A stretch of 6,913 nucleotides of DNA from an uncultured Mailhella sp. (GCA_910577155.1 CAJTMS010000071.1:1-6913), one strand, 5' to 3'; shown: positions 1-6,451, counted from the first letter of the stretch. The notes: generated by a model not told the origin, from the letters alone. Translations and numbers: made by a program.

Positions 1-311
1 CATAAAATTTGAAATGAGTTAAAAACAATATGAAATAAAAATATATCAAAAAAAACTGAACAAAATAATGCAATAATAAGTGAAAATAATATATTTTTAT
101 ATTTTTCTCCAACAAAAGCATTTATCATTTTACCTAATAATACATTTACAATAAATAATATTACAGAAACACATATGACAGCAGCAGTACTATACATATA
201 TTGCGCAGTAGTATAAACAAAAAAATTATTTTTCCATAAAAACAAAAGGCTAAATAAAAAACAGCCTATTGGTAAAAATGATAATAAAAAAATTCGTTTT
301 GTAGAAAGCAT
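1..311 (-). CDS. Partial multi-pass membrane protein, unidentified, cut by the left edge
   Basis: The minus strand is open from an ATG at 311-309 to the window edge, giving 103 residues with no stop. The protein begins MLSTKRIFLLSF and is almost wholly hydrophobic. Likely membrane segments are residues 7-26, 42-62 and 74-100, separated by short basic stretches (WKNN and GEKYKN). The start is well supported: the upstream gene ends only 3 nt before the ATG, and an AAGAGAGGG ribosome binding site overlaps that gene's last codons, so the two are translationally coupled. It is the third gene of the microprotein/methyltransferase operon. G+C is about 20% over the first 300 bases, much lower than gpmI or paaK. 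I do not recognise the family. An N-terminal membrane domain of a larger envelope enzyme, or a small integral membrane transporter, would both fit; the missing C-terminal part would decide. Confidence 0.72.
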   Translation of the reverse strand, partial: MLSTKRIFLLSFLPIGCFLFSLLFLWKNNFFVYTTAQYMYSTAAVICVSVILFIVNVLLGKMINAFVGEKYKNILFSLIIALFCSVFFDIFLFHIVFNSFQIL

Positions 312-314
312 TTT

Positions 315-1712
315 TTACCCTCTCTTAAAAATCAATATTGTTCGCTTACTGTCTGCCACATGGTGTTGTTCTGTTAATTCAAAAAATTTACTGAATTCAG
401 CAATACATGAAGAGACATTATAGTCCGGAAACGGGTTTTCCCTCACCGCCAAAAGTCTTTGTACTTGTGAATCTTCAAGAGGGACAAATTCAAAGGCAAG
501 TATCCCATTTTTTTCTATAATAGTTGAAAAATATTCAGCAATTTTAAATAATGGAATACCTGCTGTAAAGCAAAGATGGTGCACCAATGCCAAAGCACTC
601 ACATAAGAAGCCTTGCAGCGCTCAATAAAGGTCATACGTTCTTTATTTGCCCAGCCAATATTGGGAGATGGATTACCCAAGTCAAAAACTAACGGCAAAA
701 TATTGGTATGTTCTTCTTTTTTTATCACACGATAAAATTTCTCTACAGCTAAGTAATCAATATCCAAGGCTAAAACATTAGTATAATATTGAGACAAAAA
801 TCGGCTGTATACACCCCTGTTTGCCCCTAAATCAACTGCCAAGTTTTTTTGAGGATTTTCAGAGGCAATTTTTTCTAAATAATTCCGTTTATCTTCAGCG
901 CCGCGTTCTGTATAATTCGTATCGTTATAGTAATCGCCCCATTCTGTTTGCAGAGCTTTAGGCAATTCCAAAGAATTAATGGCATAGCGAAGTGATTGAC
1001 TCAATTTTAATAATGCATCGTCTTTTAAAGACACAGACTGCACTTTACTTTTGGCTTTGCGTGCATCGCCATATTTTGTCTGCATTTTTGCATGCATATG
1101 AATATGAATACCAAGTGAAGCAGAAAACTTTGTTTTCCATGGTAAAATGGAAGAAACCAAATCAAGAGGCAAGCCCTCAATCCATGTTTCCATCATGCGC
1201 CCGCAAGAGACAGAACGTTTTGCCATAAGCGCAAGCGGCGCTAAGAAATGTTTGCAGAATTGCAAATATGCTTCCCATGGTTTATGGATATCACGAACTT
1301 CAAAGGATAATAAATCAATAAAAATTGGTTTGCCGTCTAAAAATTGAATATTATAGGCAGTTGCATCTTTTAATACCAAACCAAATTTTAAACATTCATC
1401 TAAAACATCAAGTGTATGGAGCGCGGCATCTTTATACTGCCCAAAACTCCATTCATATGGATAAGAAACAAAAGGGAGTAAGGGAGATTGTAAAATTTTA
1501 TATTGTTCACAGTTATTATCAATTTCCTCAAAAGGAATAATCAGTTTCTTGTCAATAGCACTTTCAAAAAAACCTGTTTGCTTAATTTTTTCCCATTCTT
1601 CCGAATAACATTGATTAATAGTTCGATAAACGCAGTTATCACCTAAATAAACAGCACCACTGGGATCACGAAATGAGCCAGAACAAAGATTTGCAATATC
1701 AATATGTTGCAT
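315..1712 (-). CDS. NoeA-type class I SAM-dependent methyltransferase with a kinase-like N-terminal half
   Basis: This 465-residue protein has two halves. Residues 9-60 carry a GSFRDPSG...VYR...Y...W pattern that I recall from methyltransferases related to the nodulation protein NoeA. Residues 115-137 read LKDATAYN, then PIFIDLLSFE, resembling a protein-kinase catalytic loop (D116...N121) followed by a metal-binding Asp (D133). The C-terminal half is a Rossmann methyltransferase: motif I VDLGANRG at 293-300, the acidic end of strand 2 at LALDID (314-319), FDLGNPSP at 343-350, and an ALALVHHL motif-IV-like stretch at 373-380. The ATG is preceded by AGGA 6 nt upstream, overlapping the upstream gene's stop. 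It sits 8 nt after the YIDPGTGS microprotein gene and 3 nt before a membrane-protein gene. No signal peptide is seen, so it is probably cytoplasmic. The substrate is unknown; surface glycan or lipid modification is inferred from the neighbours. Methyltransferase assignment is firm, kinase likeness tentative. Confidence 0.85.
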   Translation of the reverse strand: MQHIDIANLCSGSFRDPSGAVYLGDNCVYRTINQCYSEEWEKIKQTGFFESAIDKKLIIPFEEIDNNCEQYKILQSPLLPFVSYPYEWSFGQYKDAALHTLDVLDECLKFGLVLKDATAYNIQFLDGKPIFIDLLSFEVRDIHKPWEAYLQFCKHFLAPLALMAKRSVSCGRMMETWIEGLPLDLVSSILPWKTKFSASLGIHIHMHAKMQTKYGDARKAKSKVQSVSLKDDALLKLSQSLRYAINSLELPKALQTEWGDYYNDTNYTERGAEDKRNYLEKIASENPQKNLAVDLGANRGVYSRFLSQYYTNVLALDIDYLAVEKFYRVIKKEEHTNILPLVFDLGNPSPNIGWANKERMTFIERCKASYVSALALVHHLCFTAGIPLFKIAEYFSTIIEKNGILAFEFVPLEDSQVQRLLAVRENPFPDYNVSSCIAEFSKFFELTEQHHVADSKRTILIFKRG

Positions 1713-1720
1713 ATTTCATC

Positions 1721-1918
1721 CTATTTATCTTTCTTTTTGAAGAAATTTTTAATTTTCTCTCTCAGAGAGCTCCAAAAAGCAAGAGCGGAAAAGGCTGCAG
1801 CGGCAAGAGCTTGTAAAATTAAACTTCCCGTTCCCGGATCAATATACGCAAATGCAAAACTTGGTAAAAAAAGCGTAAAAACAAAAATTAAATAAGATAA
1901 TTGAACAAATTTTTTCAT
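1721..1918 (-). CDS. YIDPGTGS-motif secreted/membrane microprotein
   Basis: A 65-residue protein starting MKKFVQ, with a hydrophobic signal-like segment (residues 8-24) ending in AFA, followed directly by YIDPGTGS (25-32). A second hydrophobic helix covers about 33-50, and the tail is strongly basic (KIKNFFKKKDK). If cleaved after A24, the mature protein would expose the DPGTGS motif at its N-terminus outside the membrane, with one helix and a cytoplasmic basic tail. The motif belongs to a widespread but functionally obscure group of small proteins that I recall near envelope-modifying enzymes. It is the first gene of a minus-strand operon with the methyltransferase (8 nt gap). The start has a good GAGGAG site 7 nt upstream, but this site lies within a hairpin (1923-1949). 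A role as a membrane anchor or accessory subunit for the neighbouring enzymes is inference only. Confidence 0.8.
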   Translation of the reverse strand: MKKFVQLSYLIFVFTLFLPSFAFAYIDPGTGSLILQALAAAAFSALAFWSSLREKIKNFFKKKDK

Positions 1919-1922
1919 GTAT

Positions 1923-1949
1923 TATCTCCTCAAAGATTATTGAGGGATA
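1923..1949 (-). promoter_or_regulatory. 5'-UTR hairpin masking the ribosome binding site of the DPGTGS gene
   Basis: On the minus-strand RNA, TATC-CCTCAA pairs with TTGAGG-A-GATA across a six-base loop (TAATCT), giving ten pairs with one bulged A. The 3' arm is the Shine-Dalgarno region itself (GAGGAG), four bases before the ATG at 1918. The stem would therefore hide the ribosome binding site until it is opened by a protein, a temperature change or translation. The pairing is seen directly; the regulatory role is inferred. Confidence 0.5.
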
Positions 1950-1957
1950 ATAACATA

Positions 1958-1985
1958 TATATATCAAGTAAAAAATTGAAAACAA
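1958..1985 (-). promoter_or_regulatory. Candidate sigma-70-type promoter for the microprotein/methyltransferase operon
   Basis: On the minus strand a TTGTTT (-35, 1980-1985) is followed after 16 nt by TATATA (-10, 1958-1963); an alternative -10 two bases further on gives an 18-nt spacer. Transcription from here would include the hairpin that covers the ribosome binding site. The region is very AT-rich, so chance matches are easy and the exact choice is uncertain. Confidence 0.35.
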
Positions 1986-2026
1986 TATAAAGAATAAGTG
2001 ATGATAGCTGCACCATCTATGTACAC

Positions 2027-2054
2027 AAAAAAAGGAGCTAAAAAGCTCCTTTTT
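2027..2054 (-). terminator. Intrinsic terminator of the rsfS-gpmI-zinc ribbon operon
   Basis: A perfect 11-bp inverted repeat (AAAAAGGAGCT at 2029-2039 and AGCTCCTTTTT at 2044-2054) closes on an AAAA loop. On the minus strand the stem is followed by an unbroken run of seven T. It begins 9 nt past the stop codon of the zinc-ribbon gene, the expected place for an operon terminator. The opposite strand also has a T-rich tail, so it could work in both directions, though no plus-strand gene leads into it. Confidence 0.9.
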
Positions 2055-2063
2055 ATTATTTAT

Positions 2064-2294
2064 TTAAAAATAATCCAAATCCACAGCAGAATAGCCATTT
2101 CCAAGCATGAGTTTGATGTACTCTATACTTCGGGCATTGACAGGCAGGACAGGGAAAGGCTGCCGGCAATTTTCACATTTCACAGAACTTGGACTTGTGG
2201 GTGAGATAAGAGCATTTTTTTGTCCGCAATAGGGACAGACATAAATAAAAATCAGTTCAAGCCCACTGGGAGCAACAGGTTTTACGTTATTCAT
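2064..2294 (-). CDS. Small zinc-ribbon protein, function unknown
   Basis: A 76-residue protein with two CxxC knuckles 16 residues apart: CPYC (C20-C23) and CENC (C40-C43), the layout of a treble-clef or zinc-ribbon fold binding one metal ion. The segment QPFPVLPVNARSIEYIKLML after the second knuckle looks like a short strand plus a helix, and the C-terminus is acidic (VDLDYF). Its ATG overlaps the gpmI stop codon (ATGA), which implies translational coupling; a GGGGA site lies 4 nt upstream inside gpmI. It is the last gene before a strong terminator. There is no signal peptide or membrane segment, so it should be cytoplasmic. Such ribbons bind nucleic acid or protein partners, but nothing here fixes the partner. 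I do not recognise a named family. Confidence 0.8.
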   Translation of the reverse strand: MNNVKPVAPSGLELIFIYVCPYCGQKNALISPTSPSSVKCENCRQPFPVLPVNARSIEYIKLMLGNGYSAVDLDYF

Positions 2295-3826
2295 ACATTC
2301 CCCATTGTGAGCAAAGACTGTCCGTCCATTTCAGCAGGTTTTTCCTGTTTCCAAAGAGCAAGCAAGGTTGGAGCAATATCGCCCAATTTTCCTTCTTTTC
2401 TCACGGGTAAAGAGCCTTCTTTATTCATTAGCAGGAAAGGAACTTTATTCATACTGTGGGCTGTCTGCGGTTTTCCTTTGCTGTCAATCATTTCTTCCAC
2501 ATTGCCATGATCAGCGGTAATACACACAAACATATTTTCTGAAAATGCAGCATCCACAATTTGCTCTACACAGGTATCGACTGCTTCACAGGCTTTAATG
2601 GCTGCCTCAATAATACCCGTGTGCCCCACCATATCCGGATTTGCTAAATTGCAGACAATAAAATCAAATTGTGCACTTTTTATGGCAGAAACAAGTTTTT
2701 CCGTGACTTCAAACACACTCATTTCCGGTTTTAAATCATAGGTTGTCACATCCTTAGGGGAATTAACCAAAATCCGTTCTTCCCCGTTAAAAGCTTCTTC
2801 CCGTCCTCCGCTGTAGAAATAGGTTACATGGGCATATTTTTCTGTTTCTGCAATACGCAGCTGCTTATAGCCATGATTGGCAACCCATTCTCCCAGAGTG
2901 TTTGACAAAACGTCCTTGCCGAAGGCAACAGGAAGAGGCAAATCTGCTTCATACGCTGTCATGGACGCCATACAAACTTTTGGTGCTTTTTGGCGTTTAA
3001 AACCGGAAAAATCCGTATCTAAAAAGGCATGCACCAGTTCTCTTGCTCTGTCAGCCCTGAAATTGAAAAAGAAAATACCGTCATTATCCTGCACTGTGGC
3101 TTCTTCTTTGGGCAAAAGCAAATGAGGTTCGATAAATTCATCTGTTGTGCCTTTTGCATAGGATGCGGACAAGACTTGTTCTGCTGAGTCCGCCGTATCA
3201 GCAATGCCGTCAACCAGCATATGCCATGCTTTTTCCACCCGTTCCCAACGCTTATCTCTGTCCATGGCATAAAAACGTCCGCACACACTGGCAAGCTTTC
3301 CTCCAACTTTCTGCATAGCTGCGAGAATTTCCTGCACATAGTTTACGCCGGAAGTGGGCGAGGTATCACGACCGTCCATAAAAGCATGCAGATAAACGGG
3401 GATATTTTGCTCTTTTGCCAAACGGAGCAAGGCTTTGATATGGTTAATGTGGCTGTGCACACCTCCGTCAGAAAGAAGCCCCATTAAATGCAAACGCCCG
3501 TGGGCATTTTTTATTTTGGCACATAAATCCAACAAGGCAGGATTTTTATAAAAATTTCCATTTTCGACAGACGCGTCAACAGCCTTCATATCCTGCAAAA
3601 CAACTCGTCCTGCCCCGATATTCAAATGCCCGACTTCGGAATTGCCAATAAATCCGGCAGGAAGTCCAACAAATTCTCCGGACGCATTTAATTGTGCCAA
3701 ATTTTTATCTGCAACAATTTTATCCAAATAAGGAGTATCGGCAAGTTTAGCCGCATTGCCCGCACTTGCCGGGGCAAGTCCGTAACCGTCTAAAATAAGC
3801 AATAATGTTTTTGGTATTCTCTCCAT
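2291..3826 (-). CDS. gpmI: 2,3-bisphosphoglycerate-independent phosphoglycerate mutase
   Basis: This cytoplasmic glycolysis/gluconeogenesis enzyme interconverts 3- and 2-phosphoglycerate through a phosphoserine intermediate, using two Mn2+ ions. At 511 residues it has the normal family length and appears fully intact. Visible active-site elements are LILDGYG (metal ligand D13), GNSEVGHLNIGAGR with the phosphorylated Ser63, SDGGVHSH (H124), DGRDTSP (151-157), GRFYAMDRDKRW (R184, R190), FNFRADRARE (R257, R260), ETEKYAHVTYF (K330), NPDMVGH (D398, H402), TADHGN (D439, H440) and TAHS (H457). The ATG lies 2 nt after the rsfS stop codon, with an AAGG site about 7 nt upstream inside the end of rsfS. 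The stop overlaps the next gene's start. It is the central gene of a housekeeping operon. Confidence 0.98.
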   Translation of the reverse strand: MERIPKTLLLILDGYGLAPASAGNAAKLADTPYLDKIVADKNLAQLNASGEFVGLPAGFIGNSEVGHLNIGAGRVVLQDMKAVDASVENGNFYKNPALLDLCAKIKNAHGRLHLMGLLSDGGVHSHINHIKALLRLAKEQNIPVYLHAFMDGRDTSPTSGVNYVQEILAAMQKVGGKLASVCGRFYAMDRDKRWERVEKAWHMLVDGIADTADSAEQVLSASYAKGTTDEFIEPHLLLPKEEATVQDNDGIFFFNFRADRARELVHAFLDTDFSGFKRQKAPKVCMASMTAYEADLPLPVAFGKDVLSNTLGEWVANHGYKQLRIAETEKYAHVTYFYSGGREEAFNGEERILVNSPKDVTTYDLKPEMSVFEVTEKLVSAIKSAQFDFIVCNLANPDMVGHTGIIEAAIKACEAVDTCVEQIVDAAFSENMFVCITADHGNVEEMIDSKGKPQTAHSMNKVPFLLMNKEGSLPVRKEGKLGDIAPTLLALWKQEKPAEMDGQSLLTMGNV

Positions 3827-3828
3827 AG

Positions 3829-4209
3829 CTATGCCTTTTTTGCCCTTTCAGAAAGGACAACACTTTCTGCTTCATGCCATAATCTTTCCAATTGGAAAAG
3901 TTCGCGGGTTTCTTCCTGAAAAATATGGACAACAATATCATTTAAATCCACCAGAACCCATGTTCCGGCCTGATAGCCTTCTGTAGATAAAATTTCAAAA
4001 TTTTCTTTTTTGCTTTCCAAAATAATATGGTCAGCCAAACTTTTTGCATGACGGGCAGAGCCGGCTGAAGCAATGACAACCATGTCCGTTACAGCACTTT
4101 TAACATCCAACACTTTGATATCTTTTGCCTTATTTTCTACCAGCCATGTATAGATATGTTCTGCTTTTTCTTTTGTGGGCAGAAGCGAAAATTTTTTTTC
4201 TTTTGCCAT
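3829..4209 (-). CDS. rsfS: Ribosome silencing factor RsfS (RsfA/Iojap family)
   Basis: RsfS binds ribosomal protein uL14 on the large subunit and blocks joining with the small subunit, lowering translation in starvation. The 126-residue product matches the family in length and order of motifs: the helical start (KEKAEHIYTWLVENKAKDI), LDV at 34-36, TDMVVIAS at 41-48 (usually TDYFVIAS), TEGYQAGTWVLVDLND at 76-91, VVHIF at 93-97, and the signature TRELFQLERLW at 101-111. The ATG is chosen because GGAG lies 7 nt upstream; a second ATG 4 nt earlier is out of frame. It is the promoter-proximal gene of the operon with gpmI (2 nt gap). It faces paaK across a 163-nt divergent intergenic region, with a candidate promoter at 4236-4264. 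Confidence 0.96.
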   Translation of the reverse strand: MAKEKKFSLLPTKEKAEHIYTWLVENKAKDIKVLDVKSAVTDMVVIASAGSARHAKSLADHIILESKKENFEILSTEGYQAGTWVLVDLNDIVVHIFQEETRELFQLERLWHEAESVVLSERAKKA

Positions 4210-4235
4210 TCATGTACTCCAATGAATTTTTTTCC

Positions 4236-4264
4236 AGTTTAGCAAAATTTTTCTCTAAGCACAA
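4236..4264 (-). promoter_or_regulatory. Candidate promoter for the rsfS-gpmI operon
   Basis: On the minus strand TTGTGC (-35, 4259-4264) is followed after 17 nt by TAAACT (-10, 4236-4241). A TG one base before the -10 gives an extended -10 element. Transcription would start about 20 nt before the rsfS ATG, leaving a short leader that contains the GGAG ribosome binding site. The spacing and extended -10 support it, while the hexamers are imperfect. Confidence 0.5.
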
Positions 4265-4299
4265 ATAAGAATTTAGGCATTTTCCCCATTATGCTTTGC

Positions 4300-4328
4300 T
4301 TGACCTCCACAAAAAAATAATGCATAAA
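4300..4328 (+). promoter_or_regulatory. Candidate promoter for paaK
   Basis: TTGACC (-35, 4300-4305) is followed after 17 nt by CATAAA (-10, 4323-4328). The -35 is close to consensus and the -10 matches at four of six positions. The resulting leader of about 40 nt carries the strong GAGGAG ribosome binding site at 4358-4363. I see no clear operator palindrome in the 163-nt region shared with rsfS. Confidence 0.45.
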
Positions 4329-4372
4329 AACATATCATTTTGTAAAAGGTATTTTGTGAGGAGTATACGACT

Positions 4373-5677
4373 ATGATGTTTCAGCAAGATTTGGAAACCT
4401 TACCAAAAGATGAATTAAAGGATTTGCAGCTCAAACGTTTGCAAGACCTCTGTGCCCGCCTTTATGCCAATGTTCCCTTTTATCAGCAAAAATTTGATGA
4501 AATTGGCATTACTCCCAAAGATATAAAATCGCTTTCTGATATAAAATATTTACCTTTTACCGAAAAGCAAGATTTACGAGACAATTATCCTTACGGACTG
4601 TTTGCCGTGCCCAAGGAAAATATTGTCCGCCTCCATGCTTCAAGCGGAACAACCGGAAAAGCCACTGTTGTGGGCTATACCAGCCGTGACATTAAAAACT
4701 GGGCAAACTGCATGGCTCGTTCTTTTACTTCTGTCGGGCTTTCCCAAAAAGATATGATTCATATTGCTTATGGATACGGACTTTTCACCGGTGGGCTTGG
4801 AGCCCACTATGGGGCAGAACAATTAGGCGCTGTGGCTATTCCCATGTCCGGCGGTTCAACCAAGCGCCAAGTACAGCTCATGCGTGATTTTGGCGCAACC
4901 GCCCTTTGCTGCACGCCTTCTTATGCTCTTTATTTATCTGAAGCAGGGCTTGAAGCCGATATTAACTTCAAGGAACTTCCTTTGCGCATTGGTGTTTTTG
5001 GTGCTGAACCGTGGACTGAAGTCATGCGTCATGAAATTGAAGAGAAACTTGCCATAAAAGCCTATAATATCTATGGCTTATCTGAAGTTATGGGTCCCGG
5101 TGTCGCCTGTGAATGTGAGTTTAGCGCAGCAGGGCTGATGCATATCCAAGAAGACCACTTTTACCCTGAAATTATTGATCCCGTCACAGGTGAGCAATTA
5201 CCCGAAGGAGAAGAAGGCGAACTTGTATTGACCACCCTTACCAAAGAGGGCTTGCCGCTTCTTCGTTACAGAACAAGGGATATTACATCTATCAATACAA
5301 CGCCTTGTGCCTGCGGAAGAACTTTCAGAAGAATCAGCCGCCTGAAAGGACGTTCTGATGATATGCTTATTATCCGCGGTGTTAATGTTTACCCGCAGCA
5401 AATCGAAGGCATTATCATTGACGCAGAAGGCACAGCTCCTCATTATCAAATTATCGTAGATAGGGAAGGTGCTCTCGATACCGTTGAAATTCTTGTTGAA
5501 ATTGCAGAAGATTCCTTTGTTGACACCATTAAAGGTCTGCAGCAGCGTGAACAAAAAATCCAAAAGACAATCAAAGAATTTCTCGGTGTTTCCACAAAGG
5601 TTCGCCTTGTTGAGCCAAAGACCATTGAAAGAACAGACGGCAAAGCAAAACGGATTATTGACAAACGCAGGTCATGA
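4373..5677 (+). CDS. paaK: Phenylacetate-CoA ligase (ATP-dependent, AMP-forming)
   Basis: The enzyme activates phenylacetate or related aryl-acetates to CoA thioesters through an acyl-adenylate, in the cytoplasm. Its 434 residues are the usual PaaK length. Motifs in order are ASSGTTGKATVVGYTSRD (phosphate loop, 89-106), FGAEPW (209-214), NIYGLSEVMGPGVACEC (232-248), LRYRTRDIT (297-305, ribose-binding D303), CACGRTFRRISRLKGRSDDM (312-331), LIIRGVNVYPQQIE (332-345) and the C-terminal TDGKAKR with the likely catalytic Lys424. The start has two adjacent ATGs; the first is preferred because GAGGAG ends 9 nt before it, against 12 nt for the second. The stop overlaps the following PHP-like gene. In an anaerobe without visible aerobic paa genes nearby, the likely role is handling aryl-acetates from aromatic amino acid breakdown. 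That role is inferred, and the exact substrate is unproven. Confidence 0.95.
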   Translation: MMFQQDLETLPKDELKDLQLKRLQDLCARLYANVPFYQQKFDEIGITPKDIKSLSDIKYLPFTEKQDLRDNYPYGLFAVPKENIVRLHASSGTTGKATVVGYTSRDIKNWANCMARSFTSVGLSQKDMIHIAYGYGLFTGGLGAHYGAEQLGAVAIPMSGGSTKRQVQLMRDFGATALCCTPSYALYLSEAGLEADINFKELPLRIGVFGAEPWTEVMRHEIEEKLAIKAYNIYGLSEVMGPGVACECEFSAAGLMHIQEDHFYPEIIDPVTGEQLPEGEEGELVLTTLTKEGLPLLRYRTRDITSINTTPCACGRTFRRISRLKGRSDDMLIIRGVNVYPQQIEGIIIDAEGTAPHYQIIVDREGALDTVEILVEIAEDSFVDTIKGLQQREQKIQKTIKEFLGVSTKVRLVEPKTIERTDGKAKRIIDKRRS

Positions 5678-6360
5678 TAGATTTTCACATTGAACTCAAT
5701 GGACAAATACCCCTCAGCTCCATGGTCATGTATGCCAAAAGTCTGGGGCTGAGGGGAATTGCTCTTATTGCCGCAGCAGAGTATATTCCGAGCACGGAAG
5801 AAAAAGCCTGTGATGCGTTTTTAAAAGACCACGCAAAAGATTCGCCTTCTATCTTATTTCTCAAAGAAAAACAGGAAATTATCCGAAAACTGGCTGTTTA
5901 CTATGATATGCAAATATTTTTTGGTGTTCAGCTGCGTCATATTCCTCCTGCACTTCTTGAAGAAACAGTCCGGTTTTACCGTTCCTGCGGTATTCCCCTC
6001 ATTGGTGTATACGGTGAAAGTATCAGTGATATTGTAGAAAAAGGTACAAATTTTTCTGCCATAAGGGCAAAAGCCGATATTCTTTTTAATCCGGGGTTAA
6101 TTGATGAAGAATGTGTGAAACTGGCAAAAGAAAATGATGTGTATTTAGAAATTTCCACACACCCCAAACATGCCTACACCAATGCCCACATTGCAAAACT
6201 GGCACAAAAATACGGGGCAAAACTTGTTCTTGGCAGTAATGCACAAACATTGCAGGAACTTCATAGTCCTGAAATGCAAAAAAGCATTCTTAAAGGAGCT
6301 TGCATTGAAAGTCATGACAGCTATGAATTATTCCAAAAACTTCAAAAGGTTAATGCTTAA
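5674..6360 (+). CDS. PHP-domain-like protein with degraded metal site (histidinol phosphatase-like fold)
   Basis: This 228-residue protein keeps the skeleton of short PHP-domain phosphatases: MIDFH at the start, GLRGIALIA (25-33), FFGVQLRHIPP (82-92), LIGVYGES (109-116), GTNFSAI (124-130), ADILFNPGLI (134-143), DVYLEISTHPKHAYTN (155-170) and GAKLVLGSNAQ (181-191). Compared with the usual PHP motifs from memory, most metal ligands are changed. The opening HxH is H5-I-E7, the TDH position is AAA (33-35), GVE is GVQ (Q86), VHG is VYG (Y113), AHPG is FNPG (N139), and the closing DAH is NAQ (189-191). The protein is otherwise full-length with no frameshift, which suggests a retained non-catalytic role. 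Its ATG overlaps the paaK stop (ATGA) with only a weak AGG upstream, so translation probably depends on paaK. A role linked to PaaK is inferred from this coupling. Confidence 0.8.
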   Translation: MIDFHIELNGQIPLSSMVMYAKSLGLRGIALIAAAEYIPSTEEKACDAFLKDHAKDSPSILFLKEKQEIIRKLAVYYDMQIFFGVQLRHIPPALLEETVRFYRSCGIPLIGVYGESISDIVEKGTNFSAIRAKADILFNPGLIDEECVKLAKENDVYLEISTHPKHAYTNAHIAKLAQKYGAKLVLGSNAQTLQELHSPEMQKSILKGACIESHDSYELFQKLQKVNA

Positions 6361-6390
6361 CGCGATTTCATAACTAATTATAAAACAATA

Positions 6391-6420
6391 TTTCTTGGCG
6401 GTATATATCATAAATATAAT
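6391..6420 (+). promoter_or_regulatory. Candidate promoter for the zinc-finger microprotein
   Basis: A consensus TATAAT (6415-6420) lies 31 nt before the ATG at 6452. The best upstream partner with normal spacing is the weak TTTCTT at 6391-6396 (18-nt spacer); TTGGCG at 6395-6400 is closer to consensus but only 14 nt away. No terminator separates this gene from the PHP-like gene, so read-through is also possible. Confidence 0.45.
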
Positions 6421-6451
6421 AAGCAACCATAAAATTTAAAGGAGAGAGACT

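Noticed and set aside
1704..1895. A 63-codon plus-strand frame antisense to the microprotein
   Set aside because: The minus strand has a signal peptide, a recognised YIDPGTGS motif and a ribosome binding site, while the plus frame has none of these.
2220..2510. A 96-codon plus-strand frame across the zinc-ribbon/gpmI junction
   Set aside because: It is antisense to two well-supported genes.
3019..3339. A 106-codon minus-strand frame inside gpmI
   Set aside because: It is a shifted frame of the intact gpmI gene, whose active-site motifs cover the same bases without interruption.
5198..5563. A 121-codon minus-strand frame opposite paaK
   Set aside because: The paaK frame is complete and carries all adenylate-forming motifs here; the antisense product shows no domain features.
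6395..6420. A possible sigma-54 promoter at TTGGCG
   Set aside because: The GC element that should follow at the fixed -12 spacing is missing.
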